DNA of 64,000 bases from NCBI RefSeq assembly GCF_007991515.1, contig NZ_BJYM01000001.1, positions 62,001 through 126,000 of the forward strand, in the 5' to 3' direction. Positions 27,211 to 37,025 of this stretch are shown piece by piece (the stretch's first letter is position 1; every line of letters begins with the position of its first letter). The position numbers and the translations under genes were made by a program. This DNA comes from Oceanobacillus sojae. Its GTDB lineage: Bacteria > Bacillota > Bacilli > Bacillales > Amphibacillaceae. Below the pieces are notes generated by a model. The model saw only the letters and a list, made by a program, of their open reading frames with translations, made no database searches and was not told the origin of the DNA.

Positions 27211-28305
27211 CTAATTTAATTGTTCTTGATAATTTCTTAACACTGTTTCCATTACCTTCATATCTTCTGCTTTTCCAATTGTGACACGAATCGTATTTGG
27301 AATTCCTAATAATTCTCCAGGACGTACAATAAAACCGTTCTTAATTAAATAATCAAAAGCATCCATTCCACTTTTGGGTGTTTTCACAAGCAGAAAATTT
27401 GCTTCTGATTCATAATAATCCCAGCCGATAGAAGTTAAAAAAGCTTGAAACTGCTTTAAAACTTTTTTGTTTTCCTGATAAGTATGTTGAATAAAATCCT
27501 GGTCTGAAAAAGCAATAACAGCTGCCTGTTGTGCTGCAGATGTTGTATTAAACGGTCCACGGACTTTATCTAAGGTTTCCACGATTAAAGGATCTGCTAT
27601 TCCATAGCCAATTCTGAGACCGGCCAGGCCGTATGCTTTTGAAAATGTACGTAAAACAATCAGATTGGGGTATTTCTTCAACAATCCCAGAGCATTTACA
27701 TTCTTTTCAGGCTGTAAGAATTCAAAATATGCTTCGTCTAAAGCAACTAAAACGTCTGAAGGACATTTGCTTAAAAAGTCTTCCAGCTCTTCTTTAGAAA
27801 GGGCAGTGCCTGTCGGGTTATTAGGTGTACAAATCCAAATAATTTTTGTATTATCCTGTACAGAACCAAGCATTTTATCCAGTGGGTGACTTCCATCTTC
27901 ATTAACTGGATGCTCGATAATCTCCGCACCTTCAATTAAAGCATAATGCTTATATTGCGGAAATGTAGGAGTTGCCATGATAACCTGATCCCCTACTGTA
28001 AGATAAGAGCGACAAAGCATCTGAATAATTTCTTCTGAGCCGCTCCCGAAAATAAGAGATTCCGGGCTCACATTTAATTTTTCGCTGATTAAATAGCGAA
28101 GCTCGGATGTATAGCCATCCGGGTAAATATTAAATACAGGTTCATTTGTCAGAAATAATTCCTTCACCTTATCTGAAAAACCATATGGGTTCTCATTAGA
28201 AGCTAATTTAACGATATAATCAAGCCCAAATTCCTCTTGAATATCCTTTGTCTGCTTCCCTTGTTTATATGGGCTGAGCTGTTTTAATACTTCTTTACTT
28301 CTCAT
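27211..28305 (-). CDS. hisC: Histidinol-phosphate / aromatic aminotransferase
   Basis: PLP-dependent class I/II aminotransferase of 364 residues. The Schiff-base lysine lies in SKAYGLAGLRIGYG (about 222-235), and ASNENPYG near the N terminus binds substrate. In B. subtilis the single HisC serves histidine, tyrosine and phenylalanine synthesis, and the location beside tyrA supports the same here. AAAGGA precedes the ATG, just outside the MITE copy that separates hisC from aroH. In B. subtilis the trp genes lie in that gap. Confidence 0.94.
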   Translation of the reverse strand: MRSKEVLKQLSPYKQGKQTKDIQEEFGLDYIVKLASNENPYGFSDKVKELFLTNEPVFNIYPDGYTSELRYLISEKLNVSPESLIFGSGSEEIIQMLCRSYLTVGDQVIMATPTFPQYKHYALIEGAEIIEHPVNEDGSHPLDKMLGSVQDNTKIIWICTPNNPTGTALSKEELEDFLSKCPSDVLVALDEAYFEFLQPEKNVNALGLLKKYPNLIVLRTFSKAYGLAGLRIGYGIADPLIVETLDKVRGPFNTTSAAQQAAVIAFSDQDFIQHTYQENKKVLKQFQAFLTSIGWDYYESEANFLLVKTPKSGMDAFDYLIKNGFIVRPGELLGIPNTIRVTIGKAEDMKVMETVLRNYQEQLN

Positions 28306-28332
28306 TGCTTAACTATCCTTTCTTTCTAAAAA

Positions 28333-28492
28333 TGAGCATTCAAAAAGTCCGATAAAAAGGACCCTTCGGCTAAAGTCCCAACGCACTTCCGCAGAATGCG
28401 GTGGCTTCTACGTTGCCTACACGACGTGGGCGTTTTTAGTAGCAGACCCTCTTATCGATGCGTCATTTTTGTTGGTCTTTTTGAACATCCTC
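28333..28492 (-). repeat. MITE-like element M3, between hisC and aroH
   Basis: About 160 bases bounded by TGAGCATTCAAAAAGTCCG and ...TCTTTTTGAACATCCTC, imperfect inverted ends shared with copies at 42925, 61432 and 35262. Flanks read CTAAAA on both sides. Inside is a palindromic-looking ACACGACGTGG patch. The right end encodes the last nine residues and the stop of AroH. Confidence 0.78.
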
Positions 28493-28849
28493 TAAAAGGT
28501 CTGGACGAAGCTTAACAGCCTCTCTCTGAAAAGTATGCTCCACCTCTGTCTGCTGCTTATCTGTATTAACAACCATCATAATTCGAATACATTTAGGCAG
28601 ACTGCCCGGAACAGCTATTTCCTGCATACACATTACAGGAACATATTTCCATCCGTTAATTTCACGTAATGCTTTTGCCGGAAATGCTGCATCCACATCT
28701 TTTGTTACCGAAATAAAAGCATGGGAAACGTCTTCCGGTTTAATATTATTCTTTTCAGCCATCTCCAGCACTAATGTTCTGGTATGCTCAATGATTTCAC
28801 CAGCTTCATTATTTTCTACGGTTGTAGCACCTCGTACGCCTCTTGTCAC
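28463..28849 (-). CDS. aroH: Chorismate mutase (AroH type)
   Basis: Converts chorismate to prephenate. The 128-residue protein has the AroH-class features: RGVRGATTV at the N terminus, FPAKALRE, and MCMQE. The GTG start overlaps the aroB stop (GTGA). The shared fold ends at KLRPDLL; the final residues EDVQKDQQK and the stop codon are encoded by the end of a MITE-like repeat, so the native C terminus has been replaced. The core active-site residues are upstream of this junction, so activity is expected. Confidence 0.94.
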   Translation of the reverse strand: MTRGVRGATTVENNEAGEIIEHTRTLVLEMAEKNNIKPEDVSHAFISVTKDVDAAFPAKALREINGWKYVPVMCMQEIAVPGSLPKCIRIMMVVNTDKQQTEVEHTFQREAVKLRPDLLEDVQKDQQK

Positions 28850-29922
28850 AGCTTGTTCATCCTCTCTATATATGTTCTGATATAAGCCTCCACAGAGGAA
28901 TCATCTAAGTTTTCGACAGTCGGCTCACCAACTTTATTTAATAATACCATTTGAATGTGGCCTGATACTGACTTTTTATCCGACTTCATACTTTTAATAA
29001 GCTTGGCAATACTCTCTTCTTCTATGTCGACAATAGGATATTTATTAACATTCATCCAATTGTACAGCTTATTAAAAGGAAGCTCCTCACCCTTCACATC
29101 TTCACTTACATGAAGCGCAAATAACATACCGTTTGCTACAGCTTCTCCATGCGTTACCTTTCCATAGCCGAGTGTAGCCTCTAATGCATGTCCCAGCGTA
29201 TGGCCAAGATTTAAATATTTACGGACACCAGACTCTTTTTCATCCTCTTCCACAATATTTGCTTTTACTTTTATACCGGCCTCTAAGTGATTTTCTAATT
29301 GGTCAGAGGAGACCTGATTTAAAGAAAGAGCCAGCAATTCTTCTGACAAACGATTATCTGAAATAAGCCCTTCTTTTAAAATTTCAGCATAGCCGCTCCG
29401 GACTTCACGATAAGGTAAGGATTTCAGGGTTTCCGTATCATATAAAACAGCTGCCGGAGGATAAAAACAGCCAATTAAGTTTTTGCCTGATTCATGATTA
29501 ATAGCTACTTTTCCCCCGACACTGCTGTCATGTGCCAAAATAGTTGTCGGCATTTGAATATAATCGATTCCCCGCATAAAGGTTGCTGCAACAAATCCTC
29601 CCAAATCGCCTATTACACCACCGCCTAAAGCAATGATGAGCGATTTACGATCTAAACCGCTCTCGATTGCCTTTGTTTGTAATTTATAATATTGCTCTAT
29701 ACTTTTAGATGCTTCTCCAGAAGGCACAATATAAGAATAGATATGCTGATCTCCAAGGCTTCCCGCGACATCCTGCAGGTATTTATTAGCTATCTCATCG
29801 TCTGTTATGATTAAGATAGAGCTGTACTTCTTGTTTAGCCACTTTTTTATATGAAACCTTAATCCAGCTTCCATCACAATGGGATAGTTACGCTGGCTGG
29901 ACTGGATTGTCAGCTGTTTCAT
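28846..29922 (-). CDS. aroB: 3-dehydroquinate synthase
   Basis: Second step of the shikimate pathway (DAHP to 3-dehydroquinate, NAD and metal dependent). The 358 residues carry the NAD-binding GGGVIGDLGGFVAATFMRG and the metal-ligand segment NLGHTLGHALEA. ATG one base after the aroC stop, coupled. Confidence 0.96.
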   Translation of the reverse strand: MKQLTIQSSQRNYPIVMEAGLRFHIKKWLNKKYSSILIITDDEIANKYLQDVAGSLGDQHIYSYIVPSGEASKSIEQYYKLQTKAIESGLDRKSLIIALGGGVIGDLGGFVAATFMRGIDYIQMPTTILAHDSSVGGKVAINHESGKNLIGCFYPPAAVLYDTETLKSLPYREVRSGYAEILKEGLISDNRLSEELLALSLNQVSSDQLENHLEAGIKVKANIVEEDEKESGVRKYLNLGHTLGHALEATLGYGKVTHGEAVANGMLFALHVSEDVKGEELPFNKLYNWMNVNKYPIVDIEEESIAKLIKSMKSDKKSVSGHIQMVLLNKVGEPTVENLDDSSVEAYIRTYIERMNKL

Positions 29923-31092
29923 TTAGAAGCACCTGATTTCTTCTCTGTATTGGTCAATTGCCTGCTTCAATTGTGGGAAACGGTCACTTGAAAATTGTTC
30001 TGTAATGGCTTTTGCAACTTCAAAAGCGACAACATGCTCCATAACTACAGAAGCAGCAGGAACTGCACAAGCGTCAGATCTTTCTACGGTTGCTTTGAAA
30101 GGTTCTTTTGTTTCTATATCCACACTTTGTAACGGACGTTTCATCAAAGTAGGAATAGGTTTCATAACACCACGTACAACAATTGGCATTCCAGTCGTCA
30201 TTCCGCCTTCAAAGCCGCCCAGGCGATTCGTTGTGCGGTAGTATCCATCCTCTTCATTCCAGGCAATTTCATCATGTACCTCACTGCCGTTTAAACGGGC
30301 AGCTTCAAATCCAATTCCAAATTCTACCCCTTTGAATGCGTTGATGCTGATTACACTTGCTGCAATCTTGCTGTCCAGCTTTCTATCATAATGGACGTAC
30401 GAACCAATTCCTGCCGGCAGTCCTTCCACATAAACCTCACAGACACCTCCGATAGAATCACCAATGCTTTTTGCTTCATCAATTGCTTCAATCATTGGCT
30501 GCTCCACATTTGAATCTAATACCATTACAGGAGAATTTCCGGAAATTTCAGCACGTTCTTTCGCGGTTAAATCTGTTTTTTCTTCTGCACGGATACCGGC
30601 GATTTCTTTTACATACCCTGTCACATAAATCCCCAACTGTTCTAAAAGAGATTTAGCCACTGCACCTGCAGCTACTCTTGCACCGGTTTCCCTTGCTGAG
30701 GAACGTTCTAAAACATTCCGCATATCCCGATGACCGTATTTAAGGCCGCCATTTAAATCAGCATGTCCCGGGCGTGGTTTTGTGACCACTCTGCGCAGTT
30801 TGGCTCCTTCATCTAAAGGATCTGCACCCATAATATCGGTCCAGTGCTTAAAATCATCATTATGTATGACAAGAGAAACAGGAGATCCAAGTGTATATCC
30901 ATGACGCACACCACTGGTAATATCTACTGTATCCTTTTCTATCTGCATTCTCTTCCCTCTGCCATGCCCGCCTTGTCTTCTGCGCAGGCTCTCATTAATA
31001 TCCTCTGCTTTTAATTCCATCTGTGATGGCAGACCCTCAATAATTGTCGTTAATTGTTTTCCATGTGACTCTCCAGCTGTTAAGTAACGCAC
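29923..31092 (-). CDS. aroC: Chorismate synthase
   Basis: Last common step of aromatic synthesis, forming chorismate from EPSP with reduced FMN. The 389 residues start [14 protein letters not shown] and include [15 protein letters not shown] and the [19 protein letters not shown] signature. Called aroF in B. subtilis. GTG start behind AAAGGAG. First gene of aroC-aroB-aroH-hisC-tyrA-aroA; its promoter should lie in 31093-31280. Confidence 0.96.
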   Translation of the reverse strand: MRYLTAGESHGKQLTTIIEGLPSQMELKAEDINESLRRRQGGHGRGKRMQIEKDTVDITSGVRHGYTLGSPVSLVIHNDDFKHWTDIMGADPLDEGAKLRRVVTKPRPGHADLNGGLKYGHRDMRNVLERSSARETGARVAAGAVAKSLLEQLGIYVTGYVKEIAGIRAEEKTDLTAKERAEISGNSPVMVLDSNVEQPMIEAIDEAKSIGDSIGGVCEVYVEGLPAGIGSYVHYDRKLDSKIAASVISINAFKGVEFGIGFEAARLNGSEVHDEIAWNEEDGYYRTTNRLGGFEGGMTTGMPIVVRGVMKPIPTLMKRPLQSVDIETKEPFKATVERSDACAVPAASVVMEHVVAFEVAKAITEQFSSDRFPQLKQAIDQYREEIRCF

Positions 31093-31280
31093 TACACATT
31101 CTCCTTTACCTTATGAAGCTATTAAAATTGAGTAAGTATAGCCTGCTGACATCAAAACTTTTTCACTAAAAATAACATGTCATATTTTTTTGATAATATC
31201 GAATATACTTTACTCATTTAAATAGTTGAAAGTTTTCTAATTACTATATCATATAATCATGCATTTCGGGTAGTGTAAAT

Positions 31281-32054
31281 TTATTGTTTTCGATAAAAAA
31301 AGCTGTCTTCCAGATAAAAGCCATAGCGTTCTGCGTTAAATATCTGTTCTGTACTGCCGACAAACAAGCAGCCATCTTTAGCTAATGCCTTATTAAAATT
31401 TTGGAATATAGTATTCTTAGCTTCATCCGTAAAATAGATTAATACATTTCTGCAGACGATTAAATCGACATCCTTAGGATAAGAATCTTCTAATAAATTA
31501 TGCCGTTCAAAACGAATATGCTTTCTTAAAGAGGGGCTGACCTGAAATATAGTGCCCTGCGATGTGAAATACTTCTTCTTTAAAGCAGCTGGTAATTCTT
31601 TCAAAGAGCGCTCCTGATAAATTCCTTGCTTTGCCGCCGTTAAGACTGCCTGATCAAAGTCTGTAGCACGAATCTGATAGTTTAAAGCCGGGAAGTACTC
31701 TTCTAACATCATAGCAAGACTATAAGGCTCTTCACCTGTTGAACACGCAGCACTCCATATAGATATCTTTCTTTTATTCTTTGTTAATTCAGGAATTATT
31801 TTTTTCTGTAAAACATCCCAGCGGTTAGGATTACGGTAAAATTCAGAAACATTAATCGTTAATTTTTCTGTGAATTCCTCCAGCAATGCAGAATCCTTCC
31901 GACAAGCTGCAAAATAATCTACATAGCTTGTAAATTTATGTTTATCTCTTAATGTTGTAATACGGCGTTTCATCTGTGCTTCTTTATATAAGCTTAAATT
32001 AAGCTTAAGCGATTGATGCACTTTTTGTTTCATCAAATCATAGTCGTCTCTCAA
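31281..32054 (-). CDS. cheR: Chemotaxis protein methyltransferase
   Basis: SAM-dependent enzyme that methylates glutamates of chemoreceptors. The 257 residues have the helical N-terminal domain (about 1-75), the SAM motif SAACSTGEEPYS and CRNVLIYF. I chose the TTG at 32054, which has AGGAGG eight bases upstream and gives the family's usual length. The longer frame runs back through a terminator stem. Position between ndk and aroC matches B. subtilis and implies the cell is motile. Confidence 0.93.
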   Translation of the reverse strand: MRDDYDLMKQKVHQSLKLNLSLYKEAQMKRRITTLRDKHKFTSYVDYFAACRKDSALLEEFTEKLTINVSEFYRNPNRWDVLQKKIIPELTKNKRKISIWSAACSTGEEPYSLAMMLEEYFPALNYQIRATDFDQAVLTAAKQGIYQERSLKELPAALKKKYFTSQGTIFQVSPSLRKHIRFERHNLLEDSYPKDVDLIVCRNVLIYFTDEAKNTIFQNFNKALAKDGCLFVGSTEQIFNAERYGFYLEDSFFYRKQ

Positions 32055-32078
32055 TTGATTATCCTCCTCTGCTCCTAC

Positions 32079-32108
32079 GCAAAAACCTCCGCTTTTAACG
32101 GAGGTTTT
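32079..32108 (-). terminator. Terminator between ndk and cheR
   Basis: AAAACCTCCG and CGGAGGTTTT form a 10-bp stem with a seven-base loop and a leftward T-run. It lies 25 bases before the cheR start, so cheR depends on read-through or a promoter inside this gap. Confidence 0.85.
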
Positions 32109-32124
32109 CGGCAGCGCTTTCACT

Positions 32125-32571
32125 TTAATAAATCCAAGCTTCAGTTTGCTTTTCGTAAGAATTTAATTCCTTCTCATCAAAAAAGAGCCCAATTTCTCTT
32201 GAAGCGCTTTCTAAAGAATCAGAACCGTGAATGATGTTTTTTCCGACATTAATACCATAGTCTCCCCGGATGGTGCCTGGAAGTGCTTCAGATGGATTTG
32301 TTTTTCCCATCATTGTACGGGCTGAGGCTACGACATTTTCACCTTCCCATACCATTGCAAATACTGGTCCGGAAGTAATGAAATCAACCAGCTCCCCAAA
32401 GAATGGGCGTTCCTTATGCTCACTATAGTGTGTTTCAGCTAAATCGGTAGATATTGTCATTAATTTAGCCCCGACTAATTTAAACCCCTTTTGCTCAAAA
32501 CGTGCAACAATATCTCCAATTAAGTTACGCTGCACTCCATCTGGTTTCACCATTAAAAAAGTTGTCTCCAT
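32125..32571 (-). CDS. ndk: Nucleoside diphosphate kinase
   Basis: Balances nucleoside triphosphates through a phosphohistidine. The 148 residues include the catalytic His115 in NIIHGSDS and the N-terminal [15 protein letters not shown] at 32571 with AGGGTGA upstream; the in-frame GTG belongs to the ribosome site. Confidence 0.97.
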   Translation of the reverse strand: METTFLMVKPDGVQRNLIGDIVARFEQKGFKLVGAKLMTISTDLAETHYSEHKERPFFGELVDFITSGPVFAMVWEGENVVASARTMMGKTNPSEALPGTIRGDYGINVGKNIIHGSDSLESASREIGLFFDEKELNSYEKQTEAWIY

Positions 32572-32666
32572 TAAAATCACCCTATTCCTATGTAATTATA
32601 ATAAATGAAAAATGTAACCTCTAAAATAGTAACAAATTACCTGGTAAATAACAATATCTATTTTTG

Positions 32667-33638
32667 CTAGGAACGCCTTTTTCCGATAAATGTCGCAATA
32701 TCCTGTAAGCTTTTCTTTGCTCTGGACTCCTGCAGGCCATCTAACGATTTTAATGCCTTTTGTAAATAAAGGTCGCTTACTGCATAGCTTCTCTTAATTG
32801 CATCAGTATTTTTTAAATCGGTAATCAGTTTTTGCATCGTTTTCGGTTCAATGTCCTGATTACTGTTTATCAGTGTCTTGAATTGTTCTCTTAATTCTTT
32901 ATTCTCCATTGCATATAGAACAGGAAGTGTAATATTACCCTGTAATAAATCATTCCCTGCAGGTTTGCCAAGTTCTTTTGCAGTGGAAGTGAAATCAAGA
33001 ATATCGTCTATAATTTGATAAGACATACCAACATTATAACCATAACGGTATAATTTATTAGCATCCTGATTACTTAGCCCGCCAACTAGTGCACCTAATT
33101 TACAGCTGCATGCAATCAATACAGCGGTCTTTCTTTTTATACGGCGAAGATAATCACGAAAGTTCTGGTTCCATTGATATTTAAATTCTATTTGTTCAAT
33201 CTCTCCGACAGATACTTCTATGAGCGTTTTTGATAATAAAGTATGTATTCTTGGATCTTCTATTTTTGTTATCTCTTCCAGAGCCCTTGCAAGAATAAAA
33301 TCTCCCGTATACATAGCAATTCGGTTTCCATATTGAGAAGCGGTTGTCGGTTTTCCGCGGCGGAGCTCTGCTTCATCAATCACATCATCGTGGACAAGAG
33401 TTGCCATATGAATAAGTTCTAATGTCACAGCTACTTTTTGTATCTTATCAAAATCATAATTGCCTAAATGACAAGAAAGCAAAACAAAAACAGGACGAAT
33501 ACGTTTCCCTCCTGCTTTCAATAATGCCGTAGAAGCGTCTCGAAGTACGGGATGTTCAGCATGAATGCTCTTCTGTAGTGTTTTTTCTATAGAGTCCATA
33601 TCTTTCGTTAAAAAGCCATAAATCTTTGGTAGTTTCAT
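32667..33638 (-). CDS. hepT: Heptaprenyl diphosphate synthase, catalytic component II
   Basis: Makes the C35 side chain of menaquinone-7. The 323-residue all-helical prenyltransferase has both aspartate motifs, DDVIDEA (about 83-89) and DDILDF (about 213-218). ATG 33638 follows AAGGTGA. It works with HepS, encoded two genes upstream. Part of hepS-menG-hepT. Confidence 0.95.
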   Translation of the reverse strand: MKLPKIYGFLTKDMDSIEKTLQKSIHAEHPVLRDASTALLKAGGKRIRPVFVLLSCHLGNYDFDKIQKVAVTLELIHMATLVHDDVIDEAELRRGKPTTASQYGNRIAMYTGDFILARALEEITKIEDPRIHTLLSKTLIEVSVGEIEQIEFKYQWNQNFRDYLRRIKRKTAVLIACSCKLGALVGGLSNQDANKLYRYGYNVGMSYQIIDDILDFTSTAKELGKPAGNDLLQGNITLPVLYAMENKELREQFKTLINSNQDIEPKTMQKLITDLKNTDAIKRSYAVSDLYLQKALKSLDGLQESRAKKSLQDIATFIGKRRS

Positions 33639-33677
33639 GTAAGTCACCTTATTTTACTAGTAAATTCATTTTGTTTT

Positions 33678-34385
33678 TTAAGATTTATGTCCTATGTGCA
33701 TGGCAGCGCCACCACCGGCATAAGTCTTAACATCAACAAACTTGAAGCCTGCATCAAAGAACATTTGCTTCAGCTGATCCTTATCTGGAAAATCTTTCGC
33801 AGATTCTTGTAACCAGGAATATTCCTGATAGCTTTTTGCTATAATTTTTCCTAATAATGGCATGATAAATTGAAAATAAAAATAATATAATTGCCTGTAG
33901 CCAATCAATGTAGGCTGTGACGTTTCCAGGCAAACAACCATCCCGCCCGGTTTTACAACACGATACATTTCTTTTAACACCGTCATATAATCAGGAACAT
34001 TGCGTAAGCCGAATCCAATAGTTACATAATCAAATTGGTTGTCTTCAAAAGGAAGTTCCATCGCATTGCCATGTATCCATTCAATTTTATTTGACTGTTC
34101 CTGTTCTCCTTTTTCTTTCGCAATGGACAACATGTTTTCACTGAAATCAAGACCAATTACTTTCCCATCAGCACCTACTGCTTTTGCTAAGGAAATAGAC
34201 CAGTCTCCTGTACCGCAACATACATCCAATGCGCTGTCTCCCGGTGAAACATGCATCCGTTTCATAACGTCATTACGCCATAGTGTATGCTGTTTAAACG
34301 AAATCACAGAATTCATCGAGTCGTAGTTTTCATATATTTTTTCAAATACATGATGGACGCGCTCTTCTTTTGATGAATAGCTCAT
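33678..34385 (-). CDS. menG: Demethylmenaquinone methyltransferase
   Basis: SAM-dependent methylation, the last step of menaquinone synthesis (UbiE/MenG family). The 235 residues begin with [20 protein letters not shown] and have the SAM motif [11 protein letters not shown] and the GFGLRNVPD segment. It sits between hepS and hepT, so the side chain and the final methylation are made from one transcript. Confidence 0.96.
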   Translation of the reverse strand: MSYSSKEERVHHVFEKIYENYDSMNSVISFKQHTLWRNDVMKRMHVSPGDSALDVCCGTGDWSISLAKAVGADGKVIGLDFSENMLSIAKEKGEQEQSNKIEWIHGNAMELPFEDNQFDYVTIGFGLRNVPDYMTVLKEMYRVVKPGGMVVCLETSQPTLIGYRQLYYFYFQFIMPLLGKIIAKSYQEYSWLQESAKDFPDKDQLKQMFFDAGFKFVDVKTYAGGGAAMHIGHKS

Positions 34386-34403
34386 AATTAATTACACTTC
34401 CTT

Positions 34404-35180
34404 TTAAAGTCTTGACGTTCTCATTTCATTTGTTTCCTGGGAATGAATAAATTGTTCCATGAACAAATTTGAACCGGATAAATCAGAAATAGCACTGTAT
34501 ACTGCTTTTTCATAGTTCCGGATTAATTTCCCGTCTATTAAAGGCATGGAAGTTGCTTTATTATTACGTGCTTCCCACTCTGTAAGTAATAAAGACTGTC
34601 CATAATTTGCTTCTTCTGTGTCTATTCGGCGATACATAAGCCAATTTTGAATAATCGATTCTAATTCAGGGTTATACAAATGATTTGCAACATGTACAAG
34701 CAAGGAAGCATTCAATTTCATTTTTATATTCAGCCATGTTTCAAGCGGTAATTGCTCCTCATAGTATAGAGTAACCTTCAGTTCATTTATTTCCCGAATG
34801 GCGTTCGCCAATATCTGTATAAACTGGATTTCTCCTGCTTCTGCAAGTAGTAAATAATACAATCCGCTGTAGTAATCTCCCGAAAGAACCTGAAGCTGTT
34901 TTTTCACCATTTCACTTTCTGTATCAGCCTTTTGCTTAATTGGAACAAAATCATGTGTATCCAGGGCAATTTGAACAAGCATTGTTGAAATAATATACTT
35001 TTCACGCTGTACAGGAGTTAACGAGCTATGCTGTTCAACGAGAAATAGTAATAATTTCCACTTTTCTTCATCGATAACTGGATAACGTATATGCTTATAA
35101 ATGTATGAATCATACAATTTATTTTCCAGTATTTTTCTATAACCTTTATCTGTTGTCAAAAATGTAGTCAACACTATCAC
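34404..35180 (-). CDS. hepS: Heptaprenyl diphosphate synthase, component I
   Basis: The non-catalytic partner that sets product length with HepT. The 258-residue, mostly helical protein is recognised by position and by features such as QSLLLTEWEARNNKATSMPL. The sequence diverges quickly in this family. The start is uncertain: GTG 35180 and TTG 35171 are both possible. Confidence 0.82.
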   Translation of the reverse strand: MIVLTTFLTTDKGYRKILENKLYDSYIYKHIRYPVIDEEKWKLLLFLVEQHSSLTPVQREKYIISTMLVQIALDTHDFVPIKQKADTESEMVKKQLQVLSGDYYSGLYYLLLAEAGEIQFIQILANAIREINELKVTLYYEEQLPLETWLNIKMKLNASLLVHVANHLYNPELESIIQNWLMYRRIDTEEANYGQSLLLTEWEARNNKATSMPLIDGKLIRNYEKAVYSAISDLSGSNLFMEQFIHSQETNEMRTSRL

Positions 35181-35775
35181 CCGGATCCTTTCAGCCTTTC
35201 CATTGCTCTAGTTATTATAGCACATTTTACATTTTATAAAAACGAAAGAATTCATTCTGCTACGGGCCTGTCCAAAAAAATATAAAAAACCTTATCTCAA
35301 GACAATTATATCTTTAGGGCCCAGAAACAGTATGCTTTGTAAGAGTAGATATTTCAAGCATTTTGGCAAGGTGATAAATGGAATAATCTTTAAGTATGTA
35401 TTCAAAAAAGAGTTAATGGTTTTCAGCAGGAAGAGTCATCGCTGCCCCAGAAAAAACACTAGGATTTCCGTGGTCTGGAGATCAGTCTTCTTGATGTGAG
35501 AAGTTCTGCGCAGCAGAAATTCCTTTATATTCTTCTTCAGATACGGTGTTATCTGAGAAACACATCAACGAAACAGCTTGCCGCTCATCATTTAGGTCTT
35601 TTTGAACGTCCTCTATAACAATGACTGTCAATCTATCAAAGAGAATAAATAACGGGACAGAGAACCATGGGTGGGGCCCCGCTTATTCACCCCAATATTT
35701 TCTCTTAAGATGAAACAATTTTTGATGAGGTATTAGTCACTCTATAAAGCACTCGGGGAAGAAAGTTTCGTTTTA
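35181..35775. other. Repeat-rich gap between hepS and mtrB
   Basis: About 595 bases without a gene. It contains the degenerate MITE copy M4 (35262-35613), weak matches to the GCGATTACTC family (about 35420-35455 inverted and 35655-35690), and a box-plus-hairpin repeat that touches the mtrB stop. Confidence 0.6.
35262..35613 (+). repeat. MITE-like element M4, degenerate copy
   Basis: The left end (CCTGTCCAAAAAAAT) is eroded. The right half aligns with M1 through CAGAAATTCCT, ATACGG, CAACGAAACA, GCC and TCATTT, and ends CTTTTTGAACGTCCTC. Confidence 0.55.
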
Positions 35776-35778
35776 TTA
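35741..35778 (-). repeat. Box repeat starting at the mtrB stop codon
   Basis: On the minus strand the stop TAA begins TAATAAAACGAAACTTTC, the same box found after mecB and near 50016-50034. The hairpin that follows the box elsewhere is weak here. Confidence 0.5.
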
Positions 35779-35997
35779 ATTTTCCATTTCTCCATGACTT
35801 GTCTGGATAAGTGCTTTGCCGCGAACTTTAATAGCAGAAGTATGTTCTGTAAATTGAGCAATCATAATTTCACCTTCATCCAGTTTTTCAGAGTGATGGA
35901 ACTTTGTGTTACTCCCGCGAGTCAGTCCGATAACATGTACTCCATCTTCTAATGCTTTAATAACAAAATAATCTGCTTTGAAATTTTGATCGTTCAT
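35776..35997 (-). CDS. mtrB: trp RNA-binding attenuation protein (TRAP)
   Basis: The 73-residue subunit of an 11-mer ring that, with tryptophan bound, wraps (G/U)AG repeats in RNA and stops trp expression. It is nearly identical to B. subtilis TRAP through [17 protein letters not shown] and [13 protein letters not shown]. The RNA-contact residues in KFHHSEKL and AIKVRGKA are present. ATG 35997 behind AGGAGGGG. In this window the usual trp operon target is missing between aroH and hisC, so the regulated genes must be elsewhere. Confidence 0.96.
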   Translation of the reverse strand: MNDQNFKADYFVIKALEDGVHVIGLTRGSNTKFHHSEKLDEGEIMIAQFTEHTSAIKVRGKALIQTSHGEMEN

Positions 35998-36060
35998 CAA
36001 TTACCCCTCCTGTATATGTAAATCTCTATTTAAATTAAAATAAATATATTTTTATTCATA

Positions 36061-36104
36061 AATAAAGGAGAGGAGCACGTTCAAGAACGTGCTCCTCTCT
36101 TTTG
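36061..36104. terminator. Strong bidirectional terminator between hbs and mtrB
   Basis: GAGAGGAGCACGTTC (36068-36082) and GAACGTGCTCCTCTC (36085-36099) form a 15-bp perfect stem with T/A-rich flanks. Confidence 0.87.
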
Positions 36105-36126
36105 TACACTCCGGATATGTAAAATA

Positions 36127-36399
36127 TTATTTTACACTATCCTTAAGAGCTTTACCTGGTTTGAAAGCAGGAACTTTGCTTGCAGGAATTTCGATTTCTT
36201 CTCCTGTTTGTGGATTGCGTCCTTTACGTGCAGAACGTTCACGAACTTCAAAGTTACCAAAACCGATTAATTGTACTTTTTCACCATTTTTTAGTGAATC
36301 CATGACTGCTTCAAATACTGCATCCACAGCTTTTGTTGCGTCCTTTTTAGAAAGATCGCTTTTTTCAGCCACAGCATTTACTAAATCTGTTTTATTCAT
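36127..36399 (-). CDS. hbs: DNA-binding protein HU
   Basis: Main nucleoid protein; 90 residues that start [21 protein letters not shown] and include [21 protein letters not shown], the DNA-binding arms. ATG 36399 follows a near-perfect AGGAGGTGA. A single-gene unit with its own promoter and terminator. Confidence 0.97.
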   Translation of the reverse strand: MNKTDLVNAVAEKSDLSKKDATKAVDAVFEAVMDSLKNGEKVQLIGFGNFEVRERSARKGRNPQTGEEIEIPASKVPAFKPGKALKDSVK

Positions 36400-36433
36400 G
36401 ACATTCACCTCCTCCCAGGATGTTCATTAGACA

Positions 36434-36533
36434 AATAGACTAGTTAGTGTGTCTATTCATGGTCTGTTTCATTAAAGTCACCCTAATATGTGATGACAAG
36501 GCTTATAATAAACGAGTTTGAGATAAAATTCAA
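36434..36533 (-). promoter_or_regulatory. hbs promoter and leader hairpin
   Basis: On the minus strand, TTGAAT (36528-36533) and TATTAT (36505-36510) are 17 bases apart, a good sigma-A match. The leader then holds an AATAGAC/GTCTATT hairpin (36434-36457). Confidence 0.6.
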
Positions 36534-36534
36534 C

Positions 36535-36993
36535 AAAAACTATCGATTTTTCTAGAATTTATTGAGATTTTACATAAAATTTCCTTTTTCTTAAGAGAAA
36601 TAGGCTAAACTCTTACTAAACAAGCATTGTCATCTTTCCATAAATCTATACGGTGTTTACAAGATTTTTTTGCCGTTCGCAGTAAAAAAATTTTTTAGTG
36701 CGAAGAAAGTATAAAAGAGCGGCTAAAGATAGACGCCATGATAATTTCTTAGAATGGGAAATCACAATGACCAAAAAATGCACCCTCTCCTCCAAGAAAA
36801 TACTTTTCATGGAGGAGAAGGAAACACATATGTCAGGTTGGTGTTGCGACATGGTGTCACGAGCTTAACCAAATATCCTTTTTGAGACCGGGATGGGGCA
36901 GGGACTGCGATTACCCGCCCTGTCAAAAAACGTTGGAGTGGATATCTCTCAGGCAGTAACCTCATGTTTTTAATACCAGATGTTTTTCTTCAC
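36535..36993. other. Gap between hbs and spoIVA
   Basis: No supported gene. It includes one copy of the GCGATTACTC family (about 36887-36935, GGGACTGCGATTACCCGCCC). A short minus-strand frame (36646-36852) has no ribosome site or recognisable product. Confidence 0.5.
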
Positions 36994-37025
36994 AAAAAAA
37001 TAAGCAGCTATAGATTTAGCTGCTT
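36994..37025 (-). terminator. Terminator overlapping the spoIVA stop
   Basis: AAGCAGCTA and TAGCTGCTT form a stem beginning in the spoIVA stop codon, followed leftward by ATTTTTTTG. Confidence 0.82.

Noticed and set aside
36646-36852. 68-residue minus-strand frame between hbs and spoIVA
   Set aside because: No ribosome site, unrecognised sequence; overlaps a gap that otherwise holds repeats and a terminator.
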